The position numbers and the translations under genes were made by a program. This document shows, in pieces, positions 44,393-54,373 of a stretch of DNA of 64,000 nucleotides (the stretch's first letter is position 1; each line of letters begins with the position of its first letter). Source of the DNA: Candidatus Dadabacteria bacterium. GTDB lineage: Bacteria; Desulfobacterota_D; UBA1144; Nemesobacterales; Nemesobacteraceae. The notes below the pieces were generated by a model. That model saw only the letters and a program-made list of their open reading frames with translations. It did no database searches and had not been told where the DNA came from. The DNA lies in contig VXNX01000009.1 of assembly GCA_009840385.1 (NCBI GenBank), positions 37,585-101,584 on the forward strand. The letters run 5' to 3'.

Positions 44393-44689
44393 ATGAAATA
44401 CTTTACCGTTTTATTTCTTATTGCGGTGGCAATGCTGCTCATTAACGTTCCGGCTTTCGCATCCGGTTCCGCCTCCGCGGGGAGTGGAGCGAGTTCCAGA
44501 AGCGATTACGCCAAGGGAAAGGCGATAACGTTCAGCAAGCTTGTCTGCGATACCTGTTCAATGCAGAAGGGCGACCTGAACAAGGAAAGCGCCATGGACC
44601 TCAAAGAAAGCCTTGGAGAAATGCAGGACCTCAGCAATGAAGAGAAGGAGCTTGTAAGCGAGTATCTAAACCGCCGCTACAAACTCTGA
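44393..44689 (+). CDS. Small exported protein with CxxC motif
   Basis: This 98-residue product begins with a signal peptide (hydrophobic core LFLIAVAMLLINV, cleavage likely after AFA). A Ser/Gly-rich stretch follows, and then a helical domain with CDTC near residue 52. No His follows the CxxC, so it is not a c-type haem site; a metal or disulfide role is possible. GGAGGA precedes the ATG. An outer-membrane-barrel-like gene follows by 23 bases. I do not recognise the family. Confidence 0.75.
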   Translation: MKYFTVLFLIAVAMLLINVPAFASGSASAGSGASSRSDYAKGKAITFSKLVCDTCSMQKGDLNKESAMDLKESLGEMQDLSNEEKELVSEYLNRRYKL

Positions 44690-44712
44690 TTCCATACAGA
44701 AAAAAAGGAGAG

Positions 44713-45603
44713 ATGATTATGAGAAAATTAAGTTTGATTGCAATTTCTGGACTTATTGCGGTTTTCGGCTACCTGCCGCTTGCCAACGCGGGCAACTCCG
44801 CCTGGCTTCCGGCACCGGGAGGAGGCTCCGTCTCCCTCTCCCTGATTTACCAGAACGCTGAAAAATACTGGAGTGGCAGCAAGGCAGCTCCCAATGGGGG
44901 TGCTCTTGGGGATGGTAACCACCTTATCCAGAAAACCGCTACGGTCCAAGTCAAGTACGGCCTTATGGACTCATTGGCCCTTGATCTGGCTGTGGGAGGA
45001 TCCCAGGCTTCAAAAGTCGGAACTGGACCGAAGGAGTCTGACGATGAAAGCGGCATAACGGATGTGAAAGCCGGCGTAACCCTTCGTCTGGTTGATGAAG
45101 CGGTAACCCAGTCGGCCCCGAGCATAGCCGTCCGCCTTGGGGGAATAAAGGCCGGAAGCTACGACACGGGTTACATAAACTCGATCGGCGACGGGGGAGA
45201 CGGAGTTGAGGTGTCGGGAATCGTCGGCAGGTTTCTCTCTGATAATTTCGCCGTATCCGGCGAACTTGGTTACCGTCTGCTCAATAAAGACATTCCGGAC
45301 GTTGTTTTCGCCAACGTTACCGGAAGCCTTATTCTTGCGGACATGTTCGGGGTAAGCCTTAACTACACGATGGAGAACGCAACGGATGGAATTGATCTCG
45401 GCGGTACCGGGTTTAACATAGATGGTGTTCCAAATCGAAAGAGGTTCTGGCTGGTAGAAGAAGACATTCACACCATCGGTTCGACGCTCACTTTCCTAGT
45501 GAGTGACAGCGCGAGCATAAGCGGTTCATACGCGAGGGTTATTTCCGGTCGCAACACAGCAGAATTTAACATTTTCGCCGTTTCTCTCGGTTATTCTTTC
45601 TGA
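44713..45603 (+). CDS. Outer-membrane beta-barrel protein
   Basis: This 296-residue protein has a signal peptide (cleavage likely after LANA). The rest is alternating-polarity beta strands with many Gly/Asp turns and the C-terminal aromatic ending LGYSF typical of barrel proteins. The charged loops would face outside. The function is unknown. The start is ATG 44713 or 44719, after AAGGAGAG. It is co-transcribed with the small CxxC protein and followed by a strong terminator. Confidence 0.78.
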   Translation: MIMRKLSLIAISGLIAVFGYLPLANAGNSAWLPAPGGGSVSLSLIYQNAEKYWSGSKAAPNGGALGDGNHLIQKTATVQVKYGLMDSLALDLAVGGSQASKVGTGPKESDDESGITDVKAGVTLRLVDEAVTQSAPSIAVRLGGIKAGSYDTGYINSIGDGGDGVEVSGIVGRFLSDNFAVSGELGYRLLNKDIPDVVFANVTGSLILADMFGVSLNYTMENATDGIDLGGTGFNIDGVPNRKRFWLVEEDIHTIGSTLTFLVSDSASISGSYARVISGRNTAEFNIFAVSLGYSF

Positions 45604-45656
45604 GGCGACTGATCTGGAGAGCAGATGTAAGCTGACTTCTCTTCAATTTGAATCAG

Positions 45657-45715
45657 TTCCGGCATGCCGGACGGGACACTAGGTGGTTTCCGTCCGGCAT
45701 GACCGGAGTTTTTTT
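45657..45715 (+). terminator. Long-stem terminator after the outer-membrane protein gene
   Basis: A perfect 12-bp arm (catgccggacgg / ccgtccggcatg) is extended outward by tccgg / ccgga past one bulged base, and is followed by seven T residues. Confidence 0.85.
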
Positions 45716-45823
45716 ACGCCACGGGAAACGGATTGTCGGAACTATCCATGCAGATTGCATTCATGCGGTTCTCTTCGCTGACGGAAATTTATTGAATTAA
45801 TTCTGTGGGAGGAAACTTTCAAG

Positions 45824-46693
45824 TCAGGGGCAGTTAAGACTCCAGTCGTATTCATAATCCATCGTTCCTTTGAATTTCCGAAGTTCTTTTGCCAGACCCT
45901 CATCGGCATAGCTCACAAGATGTCGAATTATGTTCTGCTTGCTTTTACCGAAATCCTCCGAATACCAATCGTAGATGCTCGAGATAACAATCAGATCGTC
46001 TTCCATGAAGCTCACCCCGCGTGGGTGATTCACGTACTCCCGCGCCGCGGCGTTTAGCAGTTTCTGAGTGTTTTCTCGGGTAAAAGCCACCTGAAGAAGA
46101 TTCGGACATCCATAGCTCGCGCAACTGACCCCGTAGTGGATGAGGTTGTCCTTCCAGATGGGACGGAGGATGTCGTTTTCTATGTTGTCAAGAGTGAGAC
46201 CCTGTCCCGCTACTTTTGCGCGTACTTCCTTCCACGGACCCGAGCATTGCGAACCGGAAACTCGATCTTCGCATATTTCGAGTATGGACTTAACGGGAAA
46301 GGCATCCGCAACAACTTTCACCGTAAGGGCGTTGTAGAAGTTAATCCAGTATGCTTTCTGCTCGGCCCTCGAATAATCCCTGGGGTCAATCTTCTGCAGG
46401 TAGTCAAGATAGCTTTCAAGCTTCGCCCCGTCCCTGGCGTTTTTCTTGAGCGCCGCGTAGTCAAACTTGTTTATTCCCGCGCTGTGAGCCCGCAGATACC
46501 CGTCAAGGAGCTGTTGCCAGGCACTGTGGTCAATCTTTTTCGGGTTTGACTCATTCGCTGCGTCCCAGAACGAAACCGACTTGGTTTTAGCCGAAGCAGG
46601 AGATGTAAAAAGAAATAAAACGGCCGAAACAACGAGAATAAAAACAAAAACCCCTCCGGCGGTTGCGTGTTTCGCGGTTTTTTGGATTATCAT
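45824..46693 (-). CDS. DUF547 family exported protein
   Basis: This 289-residue protein has an N-terminal signal/anchor helix (GGVFVFILVVSAVLFLF, then SPASA). The DUF547 domain follows, with KAYWINFYNALTVK, HYGVSCASYGCPNL and YDWYSEDFG. The enzymatic role is unknown, although conserved Cys and His residues suggest catalysis. I chose ATG 46693 with AGAGGA upstream; the open frame extends 27 codons further but without a signal-like start. Confidence 0.85.
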   Translation of the reverse strand: MIIQKTAKHATAGGVFVFILVVSAVLFLFTSPASAKTKSVSFWDAANESNPKKIDHSAWQQLLDGYLRAHSAGINKFDYAALKKNARDGAKLESYLDYLQKIDPRDYSRAEQKAYWINFYNALTVKVVADAFPVKSILEICEDRVSGSQCSGPWKEVRAKVAGQGLTLDNIENDILRPIWKDNLIHYGVSCASYGCPNLLQVAFTRENTQKLLNAAAREYVNHPRGVSFMEDDLIVISSIYDWYSEDFGKSKQNIIRHLVSYADEGLAKELRKFKGTMDYEYDWSLNCP

Positions 46694-46945
46694 CCTTGCG
46701 TCCTCTCTATTAGGCAATCTGGGCAAACAATAAAAAAGCGGATTGTGTATTATTAATCCTAATGCTAACACCACCCTTGAGAATTAAAAGTTACCCAGAT
46801 CTCTTGATGGCTTGTTCTGTTGTTTCCCCTGGCGGAACCGGTTTATCTCGCAGATTGAAAAGAAAGCTTCATCGGGCACGCAATAATTCTGAAAATTGCC
46901 GACAACGCAATGACTCCAGATAACTGGCGTTATTTCTGAACCGAG

Positions 46946-48283
46946 ATGCCTGCTCTTAATGGAAACGCCGGGTCTTCGGCCGCTGCTCGCCGCCTGACTG
47001 ACATAACCGGATTATGGTGCGCCGCCGCCTACTGCGCTCTGGCCTTTTTCGCCCGCCAGCCCGGAGAACCTGCTTTGTCCTTGTTCTTTCTTACAGCGGC
47101 TTGCGCGGGGCTTCCGGTGTTTTTTCTCTATTTTTATATTTCCCGCCGGGGGGAGCGATTCCCGGTCGGCCGCATTTTTCTCTGGGCGGCGGTATTCAGG
47201 TTCTGCGGCCTTCTGGGCGGACCTTTTTTTGAGGATGACTTCTACAGGTATCTCTGGGACGGCTACCGCTTCGCGACGGCCGGCACTCCTTACGGTATTG
47301 CCCCCGAAGCTTTTTTCGCCGACCCCGCGGTTCCGAAGCTGTTTCAGGGGATTCTTGATCAGATAAACAACCCCGGGTTGGCGACCATCTACGCCCCAGT
47401 GACCCAGTTTGTCTTCCTTCTAGGCTATTACCTATCTCCGGGAAGCGTGACGGCGCTCCAGGCAATTCTCATAGTATTTGACCTTGCGACCATAGCTCTG
47501 CTTTTCCGCCTGACATCCGCCGGAAATGTCATGCTCTACGCGTGGTGTCCACTTGTCGTAAAGGAGATAGCCTTTACCGCTCATCCCGACGGAGTAGGGG
47601 TATGCTTTCTTCTGGCAGCGATTGTTCTCTCAAGAAAATCCCGATGGAAAACCGCATCCATTTGCCTTGGAATGGCCGCCGCGACCAAGGTGTTCGCGCT
47701 ACTTCTTGTCCCCCTGCTGCTTCTTCGTGCCGCACCGAGGTATTGGATGCTGTCGGCGGCCGTGTTCTTGGGGCTTTATGCGCCTTTTGTCTTAAGCGGC
47801 GGAACCGATATGCAATCGTTTGCGGTTTTTGCCCGGGAGTGGGAGTTCAATTCCGCGCTCTTCGGCCTCCTCTCAGCTGTTCTGGGGACGGTTGAGAGCA
47901 AACTCGTGCTCGGCCTTGGGTTTGCCGCTTTATGGATATCTTACGGCATCCACTACCGTAAAAGCGGCGAGCGGATACCCCGGGGTGACTTGCTCTACGG
48001 AGCGCTTCTAGCGGTATCGACGGTTATCAATCCATGGTACCTGCTGTGGCTTCTTCCCTTTGCCGCTGTTTTCCCAACCGCCTGGGCGTGGACGGCATCG
48101 CTTGCGGTACTTGCGAGCTATATAACCGGGCTTAACCTTAACGACTACACCATGGGGCCGTACCAGCAGCCGGTATGGGTGCGCCCGCTTGAGTTCACCC
48201 CCATTCTGCTGGCGCTGGGCTATGACGTGTTACGGCACCGGAGGTTAAACCAAAGACATAAACACGGGACAAGCAAATTTTAG
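46946..48283 (+). CDS. GT-C-type membrane glycosyltransferase-like protein
   Basis: This 445-residue protein has roughly ten or more membrane helices. An acidic pair and DFYRYLWDGYRFATAGTPYG after helix 2 match the catalytic loop pattern of polyprenyl-phosphate-sugar-dependent mannosyltransferases (GT87/DUF2029-like). NPWYLLWLLPF is a second landmark. Donor and acceptor are unknown. The coding sequence is GC-richer than most neighbours. No strong ribosome site is visible at the ATG. Confidence 0.78.
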   Translation: MPALNGNAGSSAAARRLTDITGLWCAAAYCALAFFARQPGEPALSLFFLTAACAGLPVFFLYFYISRRGERFPVGRIFLWAAVFRFCGLLGGPFFEDDFYRYLWDGYRFATAGTPYGIAPEAFFADPAVPKLFQGILDQINNPGLATIYAPVTQFVFLLGYYLSPGSVTALQAILIVFDLATIALLFRLTSAGNVMLYAWCPLVVKEIAFTAHPDGVGVCFLLAAIVLSRKSRWKTASICLGMAAATKVFALLLVPLLLLRAAPRYWMLSAAVFLGLYAPFVLSGGTDMQSFAVFAREWEFNSALFGLLSAVLGTVESKLVLGLGFAALWISYGIHYRKSGERIPRGDLLYGALLAVSTVINPWYLLWLLPFAAVFPTAWAWTASLAVLASYITGLNLNDYTMGPYQQPVWVRPLEFTPILLALGYDVLRHRRLNQRHKHGTSKF

Positions 48284-48394
48284 GTTTATTTAAGTTCAAC
48301 TCGTAACCTTGAGCTCGTCATCGACAAGCACTGAATCTTACTCCAAGAAATTATTTGAAAAATATTGTAAAATTCTTCTTCGGCGGAGGTAAGA

Positions 48395-48730
48395 ATGGAG
48401 CTCTACATATCAATGAAGGCTGAGAACATAAATCCAACAATGTTCAAGCATGTAACAATGGATATGCCTTCACCCCAGAATAACGGCTATTTCATCGCAG
48501 AATACAGGGAAGCTCAAGAAGAGAAAATACTAATTCTTCACCAGTATTCCTCAATACTTGAAAAAAAACTCCAAAAAGTCGGGTATTTTCTTGTGGAAAA
48601 CTTCAACAACGGAATAATCGTCAAGAAAAAAGTTGATGAATCAAGGGACTACATGGATGAATGGGAAGAATGGGTGGAGTTTTCAAATGCCCTGCTTGAA
48701 GAATTCGAATCTTTCTTCGACGACATATGA
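48395..48730 (+). CDS. Hypothetical protein, 111 residues
   Basis: I do not recognise this family. The start is well supported by GGCGGAGG eight bases before the ATG. The product is acidic, with alternating strands in the first 70 residues and a C-terminal helix DEWEEWVEFSNALLEEFESFFDDI. It has no signal peptide, cysteine or membrane helix. It stands alone before ileS. Confidence 0.65.
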   Translation: MELYISMKAENINPTMFKHVTMDMPSPQNNGYFIAEYREAQEEKILILHQYSSILEKKLQKVGYFLVENFNNGIIVKKKVDESRDYMDEWEEWVEFSNALLEEFESFFDDI

Positions 48731-48809
48731 TAATCCGTGAGAGACGGCCTGACCAAAAATACCGGACTCCCAGACCTAGCCGCAACCGCAGCCATTTCTA
48801 GCAAATAAA

Positions 48810-51629
48810 ATGCAGCAAAAGATAAACTACAAAGACACCCTTAACCTTCCTAGAACGGATTTTCCGATGAAGGCTAATCTGCAGCAAAAAGAACCTGCCA
48901 TTCAGAAATCCTGGCAGAAAGAAAACCTCTTTGCGAAAATCCGCGAAAAAAACCGCAGCAGCGAAAAATTTCTTTTTCATGACGGACCCCCTTACGCAAA
49001 CGGCCCCATTCATCTCGGGCACCTGCTGAACAAGGTTCTCAAGGATCTCGTGGTAAGGTCGAAAACAATGGAAGGGTTTGACGTGGAATTCGTTCCAGGA
49101 TGGGATTGCCACGGCCTTCCGATAGAACACAAGGTCTTGAAGGAGCTTGGAGAAGACGCGGCCACCATGCCGGCACTTTCAATCAGGCGCAACTGCAGTA
49201 AATACGCGGCGAAATACGTAAAAACACAGTCAAAGCAAATGATTCGTCTCGGCACACTGGCCGATTACAAAAGACCCTACCTGACGATGACCCCCAGTTA
49301 TGAAGCTGGGGTTCTAGAGGCATTCTCACAGCTGCTTGAAAAAGGGCTTGTTTACAGGGACCTGAAACCAGTTCACTGGTCGATCGAGAACCGCACCGCT
49401 CTGGCCGAGGCAGAACTCGAATATCATGAAAGAGAGGATAAAAGTATCTACGTGCTGTTTGAAATTGAAGACCTATCGGCACTTCCCCCGTCTCTTAACG
49501 CTGAGCGGATGGACAAAGTCCATCTTATGATATGGACCACGACGCCATGGACCCTTCCGGCGAATCTTGCCGTTGCCGTGGCGCCGAAGGGAAGATACGG
49601 TCTTTACAGGTTCTCAGATGGTCAGAACCTCATTATCGGCGAAGCTCTTTGCGAAGAAGTCTTCGAGAAATCCGGAAAAAAAGATTACGAAAAAGCCGGT
49701 TCCTGCCTGGGGGAAGAGTTCTCAGAGCGAAGCGTCTCTTGCCTTCATCCCTTTATTGACAGAAAATCGGTCTTGGTAACGGCCGATTACGTGACCTTCT
49801 CGACCGGCACGGGGTGTGTTCATACGGCCCCCGGCCACGGCGATGAGGATTACAGAACCGGCCTCAGGGAAGGGCTTGATATTTACTGTCCCGTTAGAGA
49901 AGACGGTACTTTTGACGATACGGTACCGCACTGGCTGAAGGGGAGGGGGGTCTGGGAAAGCAATGAAATAATAACCCAGAGACTCGCCGATTCGGGAAAC
50001 CTCTTTCATTCAGAACCCTATATCCACAGTTATCCGCATGACTGGCGAAGCAAAACGCCTACTATATTCAGGGCAACAGACCAGTGGTTCATACACATGG
50101 ACAAGCCATTTGGCGAGGCCGGAAAAACCCTGAGAGAGATCGCCATTGACGCAGTCAGGGAAAATGTTGATTTCTATCCCGACTGGGGAAGAAGCCGTCT
50201 CGGCGGAATGCTTGAGTCAAGACCGGACTGGTGCATATCAAGACAAAGATCATGGGGACTTCCTCTTCCGTACTTTACGGACGGAGAGGGAAGGGCGGTA
50301 ATGACGGTGAAAATGGTTCTCGCCGTTACCGAGAAAATAAGAGAAAAAGGTTCTGACGTGTGGTTTTTCTCCGAGCCCCACGAACTTCTTGAAAACTACG
50401 ACCCCCAAGACGATCCCGAAACTCCTCCCTGGCTCAAATCAAAGCAGGACTTAAAGGATCTTTTTAAAGGCGGCGATGTTTTTGACGTATGGTTTGAGTC
50501 GGGCTCGTCCTGGAACTCCGTGCTTAACGCAAGGGATCTTGGTTATCCGGCTGATATGTACCTTGAAGGTTCTGACCAGCACAGGGGATGGTTCCAGTCC
50601 TCCCTTCTCGTAGCTTTAGGAGCAACCGGAGAGCCTCCTTTCCGTGCTCTCTTTACCCATGGGTTTATGGTGGACGCCCGGGGCAGAAAGATGAGCAAAT
50701 CTGGAGGCAACGCAATCGAGGTCGAAGATATACTGAGCAAATACGGGGCGGACATATGCAGGTGGTGGGTAAGTTCGCTTAGCTACTCAAACGATATAAA
50801 GGTCGACTGGGAGTTTTTCGACGTCGCCGCGGACGAATACAGAAAGATAAGGAATACCATAAGGTTCCTGCTCGGGAACTTAAGTGATTTTGATCCGGCA
50901 GAGGACAGTGTTGAGTTCGAAGAGGAAGACAGATACTCGATTGATCACTGGGCGCATTGCGAGTTTACCAAATTTGCGAGCGAAGCCTTGGATGCCTACT
51001 CGGGTTTTCGCTACAAGCAAGCAAGCGACCTTATTTTTTCTTTTTGCTGTGACGAGATGAGCGCCGTTTATCTGGCGTGCATAAAAGACAGGCTTTACTG
51101 CGAGAAAAAGGACAGCAGGAAAAGAAAGCGCTCCCAGACGGTCATGTACCAGGTAGCCGACGGGATCATAAAGTTTCTGGCTCCCGTTCTGGTCCACACT
51201 TCGTTTGAAGCCTATAAATCGCTGAAAAAAGACGGCGACGTAAACGTACACCTCGAAACGTTCCCAAGCGTTGAGAAAGTCGAGGCTGACAAAACCTGGA
51301 ATGACGTAATGGATATAAGGAAACTGTGCCTCAAAGCCCTTGAGGATGCGCGAGGGGAGGGCGGCATGAACAATCCCCTTGATGTAGCCCTTGCGGTAAC
51401 GGTCAAGGAAGATCTCTACGACGAAATAAAGAAGTTCGAACCGGAACTCGAAGACCTTTGCGGAGTAAGCAGGTTCGAAGTCTCGGCTGGAGACGGAATC
51501 CAGGTGGAATTGGTGGATCTTTCGGAAGAACCAAGATGCGAGCGATCCTGGAAGAGGGGAAAAACCGTGAAGAAAAGGTCAAACGGAAGATTCCTCAGTG
51601 AAAGGGATGCCTCGGCACTTGGACTTTAG
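48810..51629 (+). CDS. ileS: Isoleucyl-tRNA synthetase
   Basis: This class I synthetase has 939 residues. The HIGH-type motif is PIHLGHLL, the editing domain carries IWTTTPWTLPANL, and KMSKS is at 627-631. The C-terminal zinc ribbon, normally two CxRC pairs, is degenerate: the first pair reads CERS and the second LSERD, so only one of four ligand cysteines remains. The rest of the sequence looks fully functional. No lspA gene is adjacent, though that is a frequent partner. Confidence 0.97.
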   Translation: MQQKINYKDTLNLPRTDFPMKANLQQKEPAIQKSWQKENLFAKIREKNRSSEKFLFHDGPPYANGPIHLGHLLNKVLKDLVVRSKTMEGFDVEFVPGWDCHGLPIEHKVLKELGEDAATMPALSIRRNCSKYAAKYVKTQSKQMIRLGTLADYKRPYLTMTPSYEAGVLEAFSQLLEKGLVYRDLKPVHWSIENRTALAEAELEYHEREDKSIYVLFEIEDLSALPPSLNAERMDKVHLMIWTTTPWTLPANLAVAVAPKGRYGLYRFSDGQNLIIGEALCEEVFEKSGKKDYEKAGSCLGEEFSERSVSCLHPFIDRKSVLVTADYVTFSTGTGCVHTAPGHGDEDYRTGLREGLDIYCPVREDGTFDDTVPHWLKGRGVWESNEIITQRLADSGNLFHSEPYIHSYPHDWRSKTPTIFRATDQWFIHMDKPFGEAGKTLREIAIDAVRENVDFYPDWGRSRLGGMLESRPDWCISRQRSWGLPLPYFTDGEGRAVMTVKMVLAVTEKIREKGSDVWFFSEPHELLENYDPQDDPETPPWLKSKQDLKDLFKGGDVFDVWFESGSSWNSVLNARDLGYPADMYLEGSDQHRGWFQSSLLVALGATGEPPFRALFTHGFMVDARGRKMSKSGGNAIEVEDILSKYGADICRWWVSSLSYSNDIKVDWEFFDVAADEYRKIRNTIRFLLGNLSDFDPAEDSVEFEEEDRYSIDHWAHCEFTKFASEALDAYSGFRYKQASDLIFSFCCDEMSAVYLACIKDRLYCEKKDSRKRKRSQTVMYQVADGIIKFLAPVLVHTSFEAYKSLKKDGDVNVHLETFPSVEKVEADKTWNDVMDIRKLCLKALEDARGEGGMNNPLDVALAVTVKEDLYDEIKKFEPELEDLCGVSRFEVSAGDGIQVELVDLSEEPRCERSWKRGKTVKKRSNGRFLSERDASALGL

Positions 51630-51667
51630 GCCGGTCTTTAGTTCATAACAGTTTCTATAGTACCAAA

Positions 51668-52009
51668 CTATCCCGGAGGCCAAGTGAGTTTTCTTCCGCC
51701 AAGAATATGTATATGCAGATGAAAGACGCTCTGTCCCGCGTCCTCGTTTGTGTTCACGACAAGCCTATATCCACCCTCGCTAAGCCCCAGAGTCGAAGCT
51801 ATTTCCGAAGCCTTGACCATAAGATGGCCCAAGACCGACTGATCCTCGGTCTCAACAGTCGCCATTGAAACTATTTCCTTTTTCGGTATCAAAAGGACAT
51901 GAACGGGAGCCTGGGGGTTTATATCTCTGAAGGCCAGACAGATCTGGTCCTCGTACACTATATCGGCTGGAATTTCTCGATTTATTATCTGTGTGAAAAT
52001 TGTGCTCAT
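51668..52009 (-). CDS. hinT: HIT family nucleotide hydrolase/transferase (HinT type)
   Basis: This 113-residue histidine-triad protein carries HLHIHIL near its C-terminus, preceded by VNTNEDAGQSVFH. HinT enzymes hydrolyse purine phosphoramidates. Length and the N-terminal TIFTQIINREIPADIVYED segment are typical. It converges on ileS with 38 bases between stops. Confidence 0.95.
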   Translation of the reverse strand: MSTIFTQIINREIPADIVYEDQICLAFRDINPQAPVHVLLIPKKEIVSMATVETEDQSVLGHLMVKASEIASTLGLSEGGYRLVVNTNEDAGQSVFHLHIHILGGRKLTWPPG

Positions 52010-52181
52010 GCTTTCTGATTGTCCATTAACTCCTTTGTGATGTCAAAAATCTCTACCCGGGGTTTCCATTATTAAAACCGCATGGTAGAGCAGAGATCCG
52101 TTCACAGAACGCAAGGTCATTTGCCGGAAGACTGATGGCGAATTGTAGAAATCCGACGGGTTGGAGTTATCTTATATAGAC

Positions 52182-52934
52182 ATGAGCTCATCCGAGAGAA
52201 AAAAGAAAATCCATCTTTTCATAAGCTGTCTAGTAGACAATTTTTTTCCCGAAGTGGGAGAAGCGATGCTGAGAGTCCTCTCAGGCATGGGAATGGAAAT
52301 TGAGTTTCCGCAAAACCAGACATGCTGCGGACAGCCTGCGTTTAACTCCGGTCACAGACAAGAAGCCGAGAAAGTCGCTCATCATTTCCTTGATGTCTTC
52401 GGCGATGCGGATGAAGCAATTGTCTGTCCCTCAGGTTCCTGCGTGTCCATGGTAAAAAACTATTACAAGGAACTTTTCCACGACGACCCCGAAGCTCTGT
52501 CCCGCGCGGAAAGAATATCATCCAACATCTATGAGTTCTCCGAATTTGTTTTCCAGAGGAAAGAAGATCTTAGCTTTGACTCCGCATACAGGGGTAGGGT
52601 TACGTTTCACGATTCATGCCACGCGCTTCGAGAACTCGGAATAAGCTCCCAGCCCCGGGAACTTATCAAGTCCCTAAGTGAGGTTGAACTGGTTGAAATG
52701 ACTATGGCGGACGCCTGCTGCGGTTTTGGGGGAACTTTTTCCATTAAATATCCGGAAGTATCAAAGTCCATGCTTCAGGAAAAAATAGACTCAATAACAA
52801 ATTCAGGTGCGGATGCCGTCGTTTCAACCGACATGGGGTGTCTTATGAACATAAGGGGACTTGTTTCCAGGAAAAAACTGCCCGTAAAAGTGCTTCATCT
52901 GGCCGAGCTTCTCGCTTTTGAGGGTCCCAAATGA
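52182..52934 (+). CDS. lutA: Lactate utilization protein A, Fe-S oxidoreductase subunit
   Basis: LutA is the CCG-domain subunit of the LutABC L-lactate oxidation complex. Two cysteine-rich repeats are visible: TCCGQPAFN preceded by CLVDNF, and DACCGFGG preceded by DSCHALRELG. I chose ATG 52182; the open frame reaches a TTG at 52161 and no ribosome site decides. It overlaps lutB by four bases. No GntR or LutR regulator gene is adjacent. Confidence 0.93.
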   Translation: MSSSERKKKIHLFISCLVDNFFPEVGEAMLRVLSGMGMEIEFPQNQTCCGQPAFNSGHRQEAEKVAHHFLDVFGDADEAIVCPSGSCVSMVKNYYKELFHDDPEALSRAERISSNIYEFSEFVFQRKEDLSFDSAYRGRVTFHDSCHALRELGISSQPRELIKSLSEVELVEMTMADACCGFGGTFSIKYPEVSKSMLQEKIDSITNSGADAVVSTDMGCLMNIRGLVSRKKLPVKVLHLAELLAFEGPK

Positions 52935-54373
52935 TTACGGAACGCATAGATTTCAAGAAAAACTCTGTGAAGGCCCTCGGGGATCCTAAGCTGAAGAGGG
53001 CTCTTGTAAATTTCACCGACAGATCAAGAGCCTCCAGACAAAAAGCGGTAAGCGGGGTTTCCGAGTGGGAAGAGCTCAGGTCCGAAGCCAGGCGGATAAA
53101 AGAAGAAGTAATCAAAAACCTAGACAGCTATCTTCTGGAACTTGAAAAAAGCGTTATGAGGGCGGGTGGCAAGGTGCACTGGGCAAAAGACGCCCAGGAG
53201 GCTTCCGCAATAGTGGTCAATATAGCCAAAGAAAACAACGTCCGAAACGTCGTCAAAAGCAAATCGATGGCCACCGAGGAGATAGAGCTCAACAGACACC
53301 TCATATCAAACGGGATAAATACGGTGGAAACAGACCTCGGGGAGTACATAGTGCAGCTTTGTGAAGATCATCCTTTTCACATAATCACCCCGGCAATCCA
53401 CAAGACCAAAGAAGACATCTCAAAGCTTTTCTCCGAGAAATTCGGGGTGCCTGAATATGAAGAGCCACAGAAACTTACCAACATAGCAAGAAAAGAACTG
53501 AGAGAGAAGTTCCTCTCGGCCGATATGGGTATTTCCGGGGTTAATTTCGCCGTGGCCGAAACAGGAACCATAGCGATAGTGGAAAACGAGGGTAACGCCA
53601 GACTAGCAACCACGTTTCCCGATATACACGTTGCTATCATGGGAATAGAAAAGATAGTCCCTAAGTTTGAGCAACTCTCTATTTTTCTCAGCCTACTGGC
53701 GAGAAGCGCCACTGGCCAGAAATCCTCCACCTATGTTTCTCTTATAACAGGCCCGAGGAGGGAAGGGGAGAGCGACGGTCCCCGGCAGTTTCACATAGTC
53801 TTCCTTGATAACGGAAGAAGCGACATAGCAAAATCAAGGGAGACCAGAGAATCGCTCTACTGCATAAGATGCGGAGCCTGCATCAATATATGCCCGGTAT
53901 ACAGACAAGTTGGAGGGCATAGCTACGGATGGGTGTATTCAGGACCAATAGGGGCCGTGATAACTCCCCAATTAAACGATCTACAAAAAACCGCAGACCT
54001 GCCGTTTGCATCTTCTCTTTGCGGAGCGTGTAGGGACGTATGCCCGGTAAAAATCGATTTTCCCCATGTTCTTCTCTCTCTTAGGCAAAAAGTGGTAGAG
54101 AAAAACAGCAAAAAACCGGATCCTGCAACATTTATGGAGAATATTGCCTTTCGGATCTGGAGTTTCGTCTTCAGTAAGCCATTTTACTACAATCTTACGG
54201 GGAAAACGATGATCTTCCTACAACGTCTCTACAAAAAAGACAATGAATTACAGAGACTTCCATATCCTTTTTCAAAGTGGACTAGAGAAAAAAACTTCCC
54301 CGCTTTCTCGAAAAAACCCTTCAGAGCAAGATGGAAAGAGAAATATCATGGCAAAAACGGAGCATTAAGATGA
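52931..54373 (+). CDS. lutB: Lactate utilization protein B, iron-sulfur LUD protein
   Basis: LutB is a 480-residue protein. An N-terminal LUD domain has MGISGVNFAVAETGTI and the ARLATTFPDIHVAI stretch. Two 4Fe-4S sites follow, in CIRCGACINICP and CGACRDVCP, and then a C-terminal tail. It transfers electrons from lactate within the Lut complex. Start and stop overlap lutA and lutC (ATGA both times), giving a fully coupled operon. Confidence 0.95.
   Translation: MITERIDFKKNSVKALGDPKLKRALVNFTDRSRASRQKAVSGVSEWEELRSEARRIKEEVIKNLDSYLLELEKSVMRAGGKVHWAKDAQEASAIVVNIAKENNVRNVVKSKSMATEEIELNRHLISNGINTVETDLGEYIVQLCEDHPFHIITPAIHKTKEDISKLFSEKFGVPEYEEPQKLTNIARKELREKFLSADMGISGVNFAVAETGTIAIVENEGNARLATTFPDIHVAIMGIEKIVPKFEQLSIFLSLLARSATGQKSSTYVSLITGPRREGESDGPRQFHIVFLDNGRSDIAKSRETRESLYCIRCGACINICPVYRQVGGHSYGWVYSGPIGAVITPQLNDLQKTADLPFASSLCGACRDVCPVKIDFPHVLLSLRQKVVEKNSKKPDPATFMENIAFRIWSFVFSKPFYYNLTGKTMIFLQRLYKKDNELQRLPYPFSKWTREKNFPAFSKKPFRARWKEKYHGKNGALR

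Noticed and set aside
45010..45471. Antisense ORF of 153 codons inside the outer-membrane protein gene
   Set aside because: It is the reverse-frame shadow of a barrel gene with a signal peptide and barrel C-terminus; its own translation shows no family landmarks or start signals.
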